DNA of 64,000 bases from GWE2-42-39 sp963662895 (GTDB lineage: Bacteria; Bacteroidota; Bacteroidia; Bacteroidales; Prolixibacteraceae). The translations under genes were made by a program, and so were the position numbers. The notes under the pieces are model-generated. The model saw only the letters and a list, made by a program, of their open reading frames with translations. It was not told the origin of the DNA and made no database searches. Of this stretch, positions 7,930 to 17,160 are shown one piece after another (the first letter of the stretch is position 1; each line of letters opens with the position of its first letter). Where the stretch lies: contig OY759981.1 of assembly GCA_963662895.1 (NCBI GenBank), positions 3,100,001-3,164,000 on the forward strand, written 5' to 3'.

Positions 7930-9456
7930 TTACACCCTGATCGCATCAATTGCTTTTTGTATCCGGGCAATGGTTTCGTCTTTGCCGATCAGGTCGCATA
8001 TGTCGAAAAGGTCAACGCCGGTGCTGGTCCCGACCAAAGCGAGTCGGATGGGCACCATTACCATTCCGAAGCTCCATTCTTTTTCATTCATAAAGTTGGA
8101 GAAAGTTTCTTTGATCGTATCATATTTCCAGTCGGTAACCGATTCCAAAACTGAAGTAATTGCCTGTAATTTTTCAGAAGTATCTTCCTTCCATTTTTTC
8201 CGGACTGTCTTTTCTTCGTAGCTTTCCGGTGCCACGAAGAAATAACTGCTATTCTCCCAGAGGTCGGAAACAAACTGGCAACGGTCTTTTACCAGTTCGA
8301 CAATACGGAGCACTTTTTCTGTCGGTGCTTTAATATTCTTTTCAGCAAGAACGGGCATAAACAGGCCGCCAAGTTCGCCAGCCGTTTTTTGTTGCAAATA
8401 GTGGCGGTTGAACCATTTTGCTTTTTCGGGATCGAAGCGTGCACCCGATTTTACCACACGGTCAAGGCTAAAATTTTCAACCAGTTCGTCCATACTGAAA
8501 AATTCCTGGTCGTTACCTGCATTCCAGCCCAGCAGGGCCAGAAGATTAATGAATGCTTCAGGGAAATAGCCGTCTTCGCGATAACCACGTGATACATCTC
8601 CGGTTTCGGGATCGGTCCATAAAAGCGGGAATACAGGGAAACCCATTTTGTCGCCGTCGCGTTTGCTGAGTTTGCCTTTGCCGGTAGGTTTCAGTATTAA
8701 CGGCAGGTGGGCAAACCGGGGTCTGCTACCGGCCCATCCAAGGGCTTCGTAAAGTAGGATGTGCAGAGGCATCGAGGGCAGCCATTCTTCTCCACGGATC
8801 ACATGTGTGATTTGCATCAGGTGGTCGTCGGCCACATTGGCCAGGTGGTACGTTGGCATCCCATCCGACTTGAAAAGCACCTTGTCGTCGAGTGTGGCGG
8901 TATTAAAAGTTACTTCGCCACGAATCAGGTCGGTTTCGGTAACATTCCGGTTTTCAGGCATCTTAAAACGGATCACATACGCATCACCACGATTGATCCG
9001 TTTGGTAACTTCTTCAGCCGGAAGACTGATCGAATTTTTCAACCTGTTCCGGGTATGCTGGTCGTACGAAAAAGTCCGCTTTTCAGCTTCGGCAGACGTA
9101 CGCAGGGCATTCAACTCCTCCGCAGTATCAAAAGCATAATAGGCATGGCCTTTTTTTATCAGTTCATCAGCATATTGCCGGTAAATACTTTTGCGTTCAC
9201 TTTGCCGGTAGGGACCGAAATTACCGTCAAAGCCAACTCCTTCGTCAGGGATCAGTCCGCACCATTTCAGCGATTCGATGATATAATCTTCGGCTCCCGG
9301 CACAAAACGGGTTTGATCAGTATCTTCGATACGAAGCAGAAAATCGCCGCCATGTTTGCGGGCAAACAGGTAATTAAACAATGCCGTACGTACACCTCCC
9401 ATGTGTAAAGGGCCTGTCGGACTTGGGGCAAACCGTACCCTGACTTTCTTTTCCAT
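7930..9456 (-). CDS. gltX: Glutamyl-tRNA synthetase
   Basis: This enzyme charges tRNA(Glu) with glutamate. The 508-residue class I synthetase has the HIGH-equivalent HMGG at residues 18-21 inside FAPSPTGPLHMGGVRTALFN, the GEEWLPSMPLHILLYEALGW segment, and the KMSKS-equivalent GKLSKRDGDK followed by GFPVFPL, as in Bacteroidota GltX proteins. The C-terminal anticodon-binding domain is complete. The frame is open to 9534, but the conserved protein begins MEKKVRVRFAP at 9456, just downstream of a good -7 element, which decides the start. Confidence 0.95.
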   Translation of the reverse strand: MEKKVRVRFAPSPTGPLHMGGVRTALFNYLFARKHGGDFLLRIEDTDQTRFVPGAEDYIIESLKWCGLIPDEGVGFDGNFGPYRQSERKSIYRQYADELIKKGHAYYAFDTAEELNALRTSAEAEKRTFSYDQHTRNRLKNSISLPAEEVTKRINRGDAYVIRFKMPENRNVTETDLIRGEVTFNTATLDDKVLFKSDGMPTYHLANVADDHLMQITHVIRGEEWLPSMPLHILLYEALGWAGSRPRFAHLPLILKPTGKGKLSKRDGDKMGFPVFPLLWTDPETGDVSRGYREDGYFPEAFINLLALLGWNAGNDQEFFSMDELVENFSLDRVVKSGARFDPEKAKWFNRHYLQQKTAGELGGLFMPVLAEKNIKAPTEKVLRIVELVKDRCQFVSDLWENSSYFFVAPESYEEKTVRKKWKEDTSEKLQAITSVLESVTDWKYDTIKETFSNFMNEKEWSFGMVMVPIRLALVGTSTGVDLFDICDLIGKDETIARIQKAIDAIRV

Positions 9457-9484
9457 ATCTGTAAAATGAATTAAGATTTCGCTG

Positions 9485-9492
9485 CAAAGATA
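9485..9492 (-). promoter_or_regulatory. Promoter -7 element of gltX
   Basis: Read on the minus strand this is TATCTTTG, a full match to TAnnTTTG, 28 bp before the gltX ATG. Eighteen bases further upstream the -33 position reads TTTT, a three-of-four match. Confidence 0.6.
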
Positions 9493-9717
9493 ATAATTCA
9501 GAATAGGGTGAAAAACATAAAATTTAAATTCCAAGATCCAAAGTTCAATTTAAGGTTTAAGGTTTCGGATTTAAAAACCGGAATCATTCCCCGGATTCAG
9601 GAATCAAAATTATTTTTGAAAAAAGTGTAATGATTTCATTTTGGGCGGCACTCATTGTTCCAAACAAAGAAAGTTACAGAAGGATTTACAGTATTTTATT
9701 AACTAATGTTAAAAACG

Positions 9718-9747
9718 TTTGTCTATTGCCGGATATATCTATCTTTG
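9718..9747 (+). promoter_or_regulatory. Promoter of the S46 dipeptidyl-peptidase gene
   Basis: TTTG at 9718-9721 and TATCTTTG at 9740-9747 are separated by 18 bp and match both halves of the Bacteroidota primary-sigma consensus exactly. The ATG follows 40 bp after the -7 box. This supports 9788 as the start, because the upstream in-frame codons begin before the -7 box. Confidence 0.7.
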
Positions 9748-9787
9748 TGGATTTTACTATACTAATTTAAAATATGGAATAAAAAAA

Positions 9788-11941
9788 ATGAGAAGAACGT
9801 TATTGATCACCACATTTCTAATGATTTTGGTAAGCGGGAGGACAAGAGCAGATGAAGGCATGTGGTTGCCTGCATTGATCCAGAAACTGAATATCGGAGA
9901 GATGCAGGATATGGGACTGGAACTAAGTGCTGATGATATTTACAGTATTAACCATTCGAGTCTGAAAGATGCTGTTGTTTCCCTCGATCATGGCTCATGT
10001 ACAGGCGAATTGGTTTCTCCTGATGGTTTATTGCTGACCAATCACCATTGCGGTTTCGATGAAATTCAGGAACACAGTACTGTTGAACATGATTATCTGA
10101 CCAATGGATTTTGGGCAAACACAAAAAAAGAAGAACTTCCAAACCCCGGGAAAACGGTTTCATTCCTGATACGTGCTGAAGATGTAACCGAAAGAATACT
10201 GGCTGGGTTAAATGATGAGATGACTGAAGACGAAAGAGATAATAAAATTCGTGATATCTCATCGAAAATAAAAGAAGAGGCAATCGGTGAAAATCATTAC
10301 GAAGCACAAATTAAACCGATGTTTAAAGGAAATCGTTTTTTCCTTTTCATTTATGAAACATTCCGTGATATTCGTTTGGTAGGTGCCCCTCCGAGCGCAA
10401 TCGGAAAATTCGGCGGCGACACCGACAACTGGATGTGGCCCCGGCATACCGGCGATTTTAGCATATTCCGGGTATATTGCGACAAAGATGGTAAACCAGC
10501 TGATTATTCAAAAGATAATGTACCTTATCATCCGAAATATCATTTGCCGATCTCGTTAAAAGGCCTTGATAAAGGTGATTTTAGCATGGTGCTGGGATAC
10601 CCGGGAAGAACCAACCGGTATAAAACCTCTTACGGCGTTAAGTACACCATGGATGCCACGAATGTTATCCGTACTATTGTACGTAAAGCCAAACTAGATA
10701 TTCTGAAAGATTATATGGGGACCGGTCCGAAAGCCAGGATACAATATGCATCGAAGTATGCACGCAGTTCGAATTATTACAAATTCAGCATCGGGCAAAA
10801 CAAAGGGCTGGCAACATTGGATGTGATCGATAAGAAAAAGGCAACTGAAGATAAATTCACAGCATGGGTCAATGAAAACGACGAACGCAAAGCAAAATAT
10901 GGCGGGTGTTTAAATCTGATCAAGGAGTCCTATAATGATGCGAATGATAATATAGCCTATGAGTATCTGATTGAGACTATGTTGCAGGGACCTGATATTT
11001 TTTATTTTGCCTTCAGTGCAAAAAGTTTATACGAAGCATTGAAAAAAGAAAAAAACGAAGAGTATATACTTGCCAGTTCTGCCCGGATTAAAAATAAACT
11101 GGATGATTTTTTCAGAGATTACAATGCGGTTACCGATCAGAAGATTACCGCAGCTTTGCTGAAAATATACAACGACAATGTAGAACCTCAGTTTCATCTG
11201 GAATTTTTCAGTGAAGTAACCCGGAAACATAAAGGGGATTTTGATACATATATAGCCGATTTATACAAAAAATCTATTTTCCCCAATCAGGAAAAATTTG
11301 AAGCATTCCTGGATAATCCAAAATTGAAGACACTGGAGAAAGACAAACTTTTCCAGATTTCGTTACAAGTCTTCGATACCTTTGGTAAAATCGGGAACAT
11401 GATGGAGGAAGGAGATATAAAATTGTTGAAAGGGCGCAGGTTATTTATGGCCGGTTTAATGGAGATGGATAAGGATCGTAAGTTCTATCCGGATGCAAAT
11501 TCAACCATGAGGTTGACTTACGGCACGGTTGGCGGTTACCCTCCACGGGATGCCGTTTATTACCGCTATTTTACAACCATGAAAGGATATATAGAGAAGG
11601 AAATACCGGGGGACAGTGAATTTGATGTTCCTGCACGGCTGAAAGAGTTATATACAACCAGGGATTTTGGGCCCTATGCCGATAAAGACGGAACGTTGCA
11701 TACCTGCTTTATTTCGAACAACGATATTACCGGGGGAAATTCAGGAAGCCCGGTAATCAATGGTAAGGGAGAACTGGTGGGCATTGCATTCGATGGTAAC
11801 TGGGAAGCTATGAGCGGAGATATTGCCTTCGAACCCAAACTTCAGAAATGTATCAATGTGGATATCCGGTTTGTTCTTTGGACCATTGATAAATATGCCG
11901 GGGCGACCAACCTGATTCAGGAAATGACCATCGTAAAATAA
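9788..11941 (+). CDS. S46 family dipeptidyl-peptidase, DPP7-type
   Basis: This exported serine peptidase releases dipeptides from the N terminus of oligopeptides in the periplasm. The 717-residue precursor starts with a signal peptide (MRRTLLITTFLMILVSG). Catalytic features are TNHHCGF with His86/His87, a conserved GDTDNWMWPRHTGDF block carrying the Asp, and GGNSGSP with the nucleophile Ser652. The residue 18 positions after that Ser, which sets P1 preference in the family (Gly673 in DPP7, Arg673 in DPP11), is Gly670 in AFDGNWE. I therefore expect the DPP7 preference for hydrophobic P1 residues and not acidic ones. It is a single gene with its own promoter and an intrinsic terminator. Confidence 0.92.
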   Translation: MRRTLLITTFLMILVSGRTRADEGMWLPALIQKLNIGEMQDMGLELSADDIYSINHSSLKDAVVSLDHGSCTGELVSPDGLLLTNHHCGFDEIQEHSTVEHDYLTNGFWANTKKEELPNPGKTVSFLIRAEDVTERILAGLNDEMTEDERDNKIRDISSKIKEEAIGENHYEAQIKPMFKGNRFFLFIYETFRDIRLVGAPPSAIGKFGGDTDNWMWPRHTGDFSIFRVYCDKDGKPADYSKDNVPYHPKYHLPISLKGLDKGDFSMVLGYPGRTNRYKTSYGVKYTMDATNVIRTIVRKAKLDILKDYMGTGPKARIQYASKYARSSNYYKFSIGQNKGLATLDVIDKKKATEDKFTAWVNENDERKAKYGGCLNLIKESYNDANDNIAYEYLIETMLQGPDIFYFAFSAKSLYEALKKEKNEEYILASSARIKNKLDDFFRDYNAVTDQKITAALLKIYNDNVEPQFHLEFFSEVTRKHKGDFDTYIADLYKKSIFPNQEKFEAFLDNPKLKTLEKDKLFQISLQVFDTFGKIGNMMEEGDIKLLKGRRLFMAGLMEMDKDRKFYPDANSTMRLTYGTVGGYPPRDAVYYRYFTTMKGYIEKEIPGDSEFDVPARLKELYTTRDFGPYADKDGTLHTCFISNNDITGGNSGSPVINGKGELVGIAFDGNWEAMSGDIAFEPKLQKCINVDIRFVLWTIDKYAGATNLIQEMTIVK

Positions 11942-11963
11942 ACGTTTATTTTTATTATATCTG

Positions 11964-11993
11964 AAAGACCTGTATTTTTACGGGTCTTTTTTT
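11964..11993 (+). terminator. Intrinsic terminator after the S46 peptidase
   Basis: The arms AAAGACCTGT (11964-11973) and ACGGGTCTTT (11980-11989) form a 10-bp stem with one G-T pair, and T7 runs from 11987 to 11993. It ends only 6 bp before the rnhA start codon. Confidence 0.8.
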
Positions 11994-11999
11994 GTAACA

Positions 12000-12461
12000 A
12001 TGTCAACAAAAATTACCATTTATACAGACGGAGCCGCCCGGGGCAACCCCGGTCCCGGTGGGTACGGGGTTGTTTTGTTGTCTGGCCCGCACCGTAAAGA
12101 ACTTTCGGAAGGTTACAGGCTGACAACCAATAACCGCATGGAATTATTGGCTGTTATTACCGGGCTCGAAGCCCTGAAAGTGCCGGGGTCGGATGTTACC
12201 ATTTATACCGATTCGAAATATGTAGCCGATGCCATAGAAAAAGGTTGGTTGTGGAATTGGGTGAAAAAGCGGTTTAAAGGGAAAAAGAACCCGGACCTGT
12301 GGATTCGTTTTATCCCGGCCTATAAAAAACACCAGGTGAAGTTTATCTGGGTAAAAGGACACGCTAACATTAAGGAAAACGAACGCTGTGATCAACTGGC
12401 GGTGGAAGCCTCTTTTCAACAAAATCTGAAGGAAGATACCGGGTATTCATCTGAATCATGA
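12000..12461 (+). CDS. rnhA: Ribonuclease HI
   Basis: This enzyme cleaves RNA in RNA:DNA hybrids such as primers and R-loops. The 153-residue protein has the four acidic metal ligands in the expected places: Asp10 in YTDGAARGNPGPGGYG, Glu48 in NNRMELLA, Asp71 in YTDSKYV, and Asp131 in ENERCDQLA. It also has the KGHANIKEN loop carrying the catalytic His. The length is standard. It starts 6 bp after the terminator of the preceding gene, so either its promoter lies inside the peptidase gene's 3' end or it depends on read-through. Confidence 0.95.
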   Translation: MSTKITIYTDGAARGNPGPGGYGVVLLSGPHRKELSEGYRLTTNNRMELLAVITGLEALKVPGSDVTIYTDSKYVADAIEKGWLWNWVKKRFKGKKNPDLWIRFIPAYKKHQVKFIWVKGHANIKENERCDQLAVEASFQQNLKEDTGYSSES

Positions 12462-12471
12462 TTCGTAACCG

Positions 12472-12501
12472 ATTGATGAACCAAACAAAAGTGTATTTTT
12501 G
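12472..12501 (+). promoter_or_regulatory. Promoter of waaA
   Basis: ATTG at 12472-12475 and TATTTTTG at 12494-12501 are separated by 18 bp, the same spacing as the S46 peptidase and parE promoters. The ATG at 12526 is 24 bp further on. Confidence 0.55.
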
Positions 12502-12525
12502 TTTTCGCTAAAATATACTCGGACA

Positions 12526-13761
12526 ATGACAATATTATACAGGCTTCTCATATTTTTTTACCAGTTGGGAATCCGGCTGGCAGTTCCTTTCAATACAAAA
12601 GCCCGGCAATGGGTACAAGGCCGCAAAGGCATCTTTGAAAAAATCAGTCAACAAGTACAATCCGACCGTCCTCTGATTTGGGTGCATTGTGCATCGCTGG
12701 GCGAGTTTGAACAGGGGCGCCCGTTGATTGAAACCATCAAAAAAGATTATCCGCGATACCGGATATTACTCACTTTTTTTTCTCCTTCGGGTTACGAAAT
12801 CAGAAAAAACTATGAACAGGCCGATTACATTTTTTACCTGCCTGCTGATACTCCTGCCAATGCCCGCCGGTTTGTCAGTCTTGTGCGACCGGAGAAGGTG
12901 TTTTTCGTGAAATATGAATTCTGGCCGTTTTATTTTAAGGCATTAAAACGGGCTAATATTCCTCTCTTTATCGTTTCGGCCATCTTCAGGGGCGACCAAT
13001 TATTTTTCAGGAGTGGATCAACAGGAAGATGGTATCGTAAGGTACTGCTAATGGTTGACCATTTCTTTGTACAAAACGACGAATCTGTGGAACTGCTGGG
13101 TTCACTTGGCCTTAACAATGCTACACGAGCAGGCGATACCCGTTTTGACCGGGTTGCCATGATTGCTGCCAACGGACGCCCGCTTCCGCTTGTCGAAAAA
13201 TTCAAATCCGGCACAAAGATGATTGTTGTTGGCAGTTCCTGGAAGCCGGATGAAGATTTGATCATTCAATATATTAATGAACACAAAGGAGTAAAATATA
13301 TTATTGCACCCCATGAAATAAAACCGCAAAACATCAACCGTATACTTTCGTCTCTCAAAAAACCTTCAATCAGGCTATCGGAGGCTGATCCGGAATCTAT
13401 TAACACCTGCGATGTACTGTTAATAGATTCCATCGGGTTGCTTTCCTCAGTTTACCGTTATGCCGATCTGGCCTATATTGGCGGGGGGTTTGGGGTTGGG
13501 ATACACAATACGCTGGAAGCTGCTATTTTTAATATTCCCGTTTTATTCGGCCCGAATTACCATCGTTTTAACGAGGCGGTGATGCTGGAACAAAAAAAAG
13601 TGGCATACCCGGTTCATAACTATCAGGAATTAAAAAAAACGTTCGACAAACTTTTGTCAGATGATAGTTTGCGCGCTGAAATATCAAAATTCTGCCGTTT
13701 TTATACCCATTCGAACCTGGGGGCAACCCAAATTATCACAGGTAAAGTTTTTAACAATTAG
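12526..13761 (+). CDS. waaA: 3-deoxy-D-manno-octulosonic acid transferase (Kdo transferase)
   Basis: This inner-membrane glycosyltransferase adds Kdo from CMP-Kdo to lipid A precursors in lipopolysaccharide synthesis. The 411-residue protein has an N-terminal membrane anchor (residues 3-22), the acceptor-binding WVHCASLGEFEQGRPLIE block with the catalytic Glu, FFSPSGYEI, FVKYEFWPFY, and the nucleotide-sugar-binding YIGGGFGVGIHNTLEA followed by GPNYHRF, all hallmarks of the family. The ATG at 12526 gives the usual short cytoplasmic tail before the anchor and lies behind a good promoter. The nine in-frame codons upstream are probably not translated. Confidence 0.93.
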   Translation: MTILYRLLIFFYQLGIRLAVPFNTKARQWVQGRKGIFEKISQQVQSDRPLIWVHCASLGEFEQGRPLIETIKKDYPRYRILLTFFSPSGYEIRKNYEQADYIFYLPADTPANARRFVSLVRPEKVFFVKYEFWPFYFKALKRANIPLFIVSAIFRGDQLFFRSGSTGRWYRKVLLMVDHFFVQNDESVELLGSLGLNNATRAGDTRFDRVAMIAANGRPLPLVEKFKSGTKMIVVGSSWKPDEDLIIQYINEHKGVKYIIAPHEIKPQNINRILSSLKKPSIRLSEADPESINTCDVLLIDSIGLLSSVYRYADLAYIGGGFGVGIHNTLEAAIFNIPVLFGPNYHRFNEAVMLEQKKVAYPVHNYQELKKTFDKLLSDDSLRAEISKFCRFYTHSNLGATQIITGKVFNN

Positions 13762-14089
13762 CAAAATTATCAACTGTTTTTTCCCCCTAACATATTCTGT
13801 TTTTTTGGGTTGTATTCTTGTTCATAATTTATATACATTTTTTGCAGTTTGGTAACACAAAAATACGTTTTTTGTAAACTTTTTTTAATTATCAAAAACC
13901 TAACACAAAGAATATTAAAGTACTAACATGTTTGAGTTGATAACTTTTAAATCTCTTCAAAAAAAAAGTATTCATTTTTTTTCATTCTGTGCTTATCTTG
14001 CATAGAGCAATTTTTAACAAAAAGGGACCAGAATTAAGCGTAAAGTTTTAATCGAATTTTAACTAAAAAAGATTTTAATTTTTGGGAAT
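13762..14089. other. 328-bp AT-rich leader region of the ribonucleotide reductase gene
   Basis: No gene, tRNA or large repeat is visible. It is very AT-rich, with runs of A and T. A degenerate -7-like TATCTTG sits at 13994-14000, about 90 bp before nrdJ. I looked for a cobalamin riboswitch because the downstream enzyme needs B12 and did not recognise the B12-box pattern. I also saw no clear pair of NrdR boxes. Confidence 0.5.
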
Positions 14090-16663
14090 ATGACATTCAA
14101 GAATGTGGCTGTTGAGCCAATGACGGGTAAGAAAATTTATTCTCAGGATGAAGCCTTCCAATCTTCCCTGGAATATTTTAAAGGAGATGATCTGGCAGCG
14201 AGGGTATGGGTGAACAAATATGCGCTGAAAGATTCTTTTGGAAACATTTATGAAAAGAATCCGGATGAAATGCACCACCGGCTTGCGAGAGAAATAGCAA
14301 GAATAGAAAAAAAGTATCCCAATCCGATGACAGAGGAAGAAATCTATCAGTTGCTGAAAAATTTTAAGTACATTGTCCCTCAGGGAGGTCCAATGACGGG
14401 TATTGGTAACGATTTTCAGATTGCATCTTTGTCGAATTGTTTTGTGATCGGAAATGAAGGAAATTCGGATTCATACGGCGGTATCATGAAAATTGACCAG
14501 GAACAGGTTCAGTTGATGAAACGACGGGGTGGTGTAGGACACGATCTTTCGCATATCCGTCCGAAAGGATCGCCGGTTAAAAACTCAGCACTTACCTCTA
14601 CCGGGATTGTACCTTTTATGGAACGTTACTCGAATTCGACCCGCGAGGTGGCACAGGATGGCCGCCGTGGAGCCCTGATGCTCTCGGTGTCGGTAAAACA
14701 CCCGGACTCGGAAGCTTTCATAAATGCCAAACTTGAGCAGGGAAAAGTTACTGGTGCCAATGTTTCGGTCAAGATTCATGACGATTTTATGGAGGCTGTT
14801 GAAAAGGGAGAATTATACCGTACCCAGTATCCTATTAATTCAGACAAACCTAATTTTGTCAGGGAAATTGATGCCGGACAGCTTTGGAAAAAAATTGTCC
14901 ACAATGCATGGAAATCGGCTGAACCCGGGATATTGTTCTGGGATACTATTATTAAAGAATCGGTTCCCGATTGTTATGCCGATCTGGGATACCGGACTGT
15001 CTCCACTAACCCATGTGGCGAAATTCCTCTTTGTCCATACGACAGTTGCCGTCTACTGGCACTCAATCTGTATTCATATGTTGAAAACCCGTTCTCGAAA
15101 AAAACAAAGTTCAATTTCGGTTTATTCAAAAAACACGTTGGTTATGCACAACGCATCATGGATGATATTATCGATCTTGAGCTGGAAAAAATAGATAGTA
15201 TTATTGCTAAAATTGATGCTGATCCGGAAGGAGAAGAGATTAAATCTGTTGAACGCAACCTTTGGAAAAAAATAAAAATAAAAGCCAGGGAAGGGCGTCG
15301 TACAGGAGTTGGTATTACTGCCGAAGGCGACATGCTGGCAGCGCTTAATTTACGCTACGGAAGTGAAGATGCCATTGATTTTAGTGAAGAGGTGCACAAA
15401 ACGATTGCTGTTGAAGCTTACCGTTCATCGGTGAACATGGCCAAAGACCGCGGGACATTTATTATTTACGATGCCGAACGCGAGAAAAACAACCCGATGA
15501 TTAACCGGATACGTAAAGAAGACGAAGAATTATACCAGGAAATGGTAAAAAACGGGCGCCGGAACATTGCCCTGCTGACCATTGCCCCGACCGGTACCAC
15601 CAGCCTGATGACCCAGACTACATCGGGGATAGAGCCGGTATTCATGCCTGTTTACAAACGCCGCCGCAAAGTAAACCCGAACGATAAAAATGTAAAGGTT
15701 GATTTTGTTGACGAAATGGGTGATTCATGGGAAGAATACACCGTGTTTCACCACAAATTTGTCGATTGGATGCAGGCCAACGGGTATAATGTAACCAAAC
15801 GTTACAGTGAAGAAGAACTTGATGACCTGATAAAAAAATCCCCTTATTACAAATCTACTTCAAACGATGTGGATTGGTTGAATAAAGTACGTATGCAGGG
15901 ACGTATACAAAAATGGGTTGACCATTCTATCAGTGTGACAATCAACCTGCCTGCCGAAGTAAGTGAAGAATTGGTTGACCGGTTGTATTTTGAAGCATGG
16001 AAAAGTGGTTGTAAAGGGGTGACCGTTTACCGTGACGGTTCACGTTCAGGAGTTCTTATTTCAAATAAAAAAGAAGAAAAGAAAAATCCGGGACAGGGTA
16101 TATTTCCGAGGAAACGCCCCGAAGGACTTGAAGCCGATGTGGTTCGTTTTCAGAATAACAAAGAAAAATGGATTGCTTTTATCGGAGTGATTGAGGGACG
16201 CCCGTACGAAATCTTTACCGGTCTTTCCGATGATGAAGACGGAATATTGCTTCCCCGTTCGGTTACACAAGGAAAAATCATTAAAAGTTATGAGATCGAC
16301 GAATCTGGGGAGGAAATAAAACGGTACGATTTTCAATACCAGAATAAACGAGGGTATAAAACTACGATCGAAGGCCTCTCCTACAAATTTAATCCTGAGT
16401 TCTGGAATTATGCAAAACTGATCTCAGGGGTACTTCGTCATGGGATGCCTATTCATAAAGTGGTTGATACAGTTACCAGCCTTCAATTCGACAACGATAA
16501 TATCAATAGTTGGAAAGCAGGTGTAGCCCGGGCATTGAAAAAATACATTCCCAACGGGACAATTGCCGACGGTACTGTTTGCGGAGAATGCGGGTCAGCG
16601 AATGTAATTTACCAGGAAGGTTGTCTTACCTGCTCCGATTGTGGCTCATCCAAATGTGGGTGA
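14090..16663 (+). CDS. nrdJ: Adenosylcobalamin-dependent ribonucleotide reductase (class II)
   Basis: This enzyme reduces ribonucleotides to deoxyribonucleotides with a B12-generated thiyl radical, independently of oxygen. The 857-residue protein has the N-terminal substrate-domain motifs GPMTGIGNDFQIASLSNCFVI with the reductive Cys, VGHDLSHIRPKGSPV, NPCGEIPLCPYDSCRL with the radical and partner Cys residues, and TIAPTGTTSLM. The carboxy end has a four-Cys zinc-ribbon-like module (CGECGSANVIYQEGCLTCSDCG) and a last CG. The architecture fits the TIGR02504 subgroup. A bidirectional terminator follows. Its neighbours share no pathway with it. Confidence 0.93.
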   Translation: MTFKNVAVEPMTGKKIYSQDEAFQSSLEYFKGDDLAARVWVNKYALKDSFGNIYEKNPDEMHHRLAREIARIEKKYPNPMTEEEIYQLLKNFKYIVPQGGPMTGIGNDFQIASLSNCFVIGNEGNSDSYGGIMKIDQEQVQLMKRRGGVGHDLSHIRPKGSPVKNSALTSTGIVPFMERYSNSTREVAQDGRRGALMLSVSVKHPDSEAFINAKLEQGKVTGANVSVKIHDDFMEAVEKGELYRTQYPINSDKPNFVREIDAGQLWKKIVHNAWKSAEPGILFWDTIIKESVPDCYADLGYRTVSTNPCGEIPLCPYDSCRLLALNLYSYVENPFSKKTKFNFGLFKKHVGYAQRIMDDIIDLELEKIDSIIAKIDADPEGEEIKSVERNLWKKIKIKAREGRRTGVGITAEGDMLAALNLRYGSEDAIDFSEEVHKTIAVEAYRSSVNMAKDRGTFIIYDAEREKNNPMINRIRKEDEELYQEMVKNGRRNIALLTIAPTGTTSLMTQTTSGIEPVFMPVYKRRRKVNPNDKNVKVDFVDEMGDSWEEYTVFHHKFVDWMQANGYNVTKRYSEEELDDLIKKSPYYKSTSNDVDWLNKVRMQGRIQKWVDHSISVTINLPAEVSEELVDRLYFEAWKSGCKGVTVYRDGSRSGVLISNKKEEKKNPGQGIFPRKRPEGLEADVVRFQNNKEKWIAFIGVIEGRPYEIFTGLSDDEDGILLPRSVTQGKIIKSYEIDESGEEIKRYDFQYQNKRGYKTTIEGLSYKFNPEFWNYAKLISGVLRHGMPIHKVVDTVTSLQFDNDNINSWKAGVARALKKYIPNGTIADGTVCGECGSANVIYQEGCLTCSDCGSSKCG

Positions 16664-16670
16664 AGAAATA

Positions 16671-16709
16671 ATAAAAAAGAGGCCTTTCCCAAAAGCCTCT
16701 TTTATTATT
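16671..16709 (+). terminator. Intrinsic terminator after nrdJ
   Basis: The arms AAAAGAGGC (16675-16683) and GCCTCTTTT (16695-16703) are followed by TTATTATT. The A-rich left flank means it could also work on the minus strand. Confidence 0.8.
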
Positions 16710-16720
16710 CAGACAAGAAA

Positions 16721-16741
16721 AAAGGCTCTCGAAAGAGAGCC
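16721..16741 (-). terminator. Intrinsic terminator of the 63-residue gene
   Basis: On the minus strand GGCTCTC (16741-16735) and GAGAGCC (16730-16724) pair around a four-base loop and are followed by six T. It lies a few bases beyond the stop of the small gene and is therefore its terminator. Confidence 0.85.
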
Positions 16742-16748
16742 TCCAATA

Positions 16749-16940
16749 TCATGCAGCGATTTCCGTAAAAGCCTGATCCAGAATCTCAGGGTACATTTCC
16801 CCGAAGTTTTCATAGCACCAATCTTTTAATTCCCCCAGGTCTGGTGCTTCGACCCAGTTTATACACTTTCCCAATTCTTTACGGAACAGCTGTCTGCTAA
16901 AACTAACTTTCGGTAAGATTACCTTAGCATATTCTAACAT
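16749..16940 (-). CDS. Conserved small protein of unknown function (63 residues)
   Basis: The ORF starts at the ATG of 16940 and reads MLEYAKVILPKVSFSRQLFR, then ELGKCINWVEAPDLGELKDW and a CYENFGEMYPEILDQAF-type end. It is soluble, amphipathic and mostly helical. I recall similar short proteins as hypothetical entries in other Bacteroidota, but no function. Its reality is supported by the intrinsic terminator placed exactly at its end, convergent to nrdJ, and by about 220 bp of non-coding sequence upstream that can hold a promoter. It sits between nrdJ and trpA but is not clearly linked to either. Confidence 0.7.
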   Translation of the reverse strand: MLEYAKVILPKVSFSRQLFRKELGKCINWVEAPDLGELKDWCYENFGEMYPEILDQAFTEIAA

Positions 16941-17160
16941 AGTTTTCTGTTTAAATTGTTCTTTGAAAATAACGTTTTTTGCCTCGGAATAATATGCTAA
17001 AGAATAGGTTTAACAATCCTTAACAGGCTTTAACGTACTTCTTTAATTCATACACATATGTAATTTTCTGAAATAGAGAAGAGTGTGATAAATGTTGTTA
17101 ATTCATGTTTCAAAACACTATTCTGGATATAATATCCGGAGCAAAAAAAGGAGAACAATA

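Noticed and set aside
8761..9408. Plus-strand frame of 215 codons
   Set aside because: It lies wholly inside gltX on the opposite strand, whose catalytic motifs are complete.
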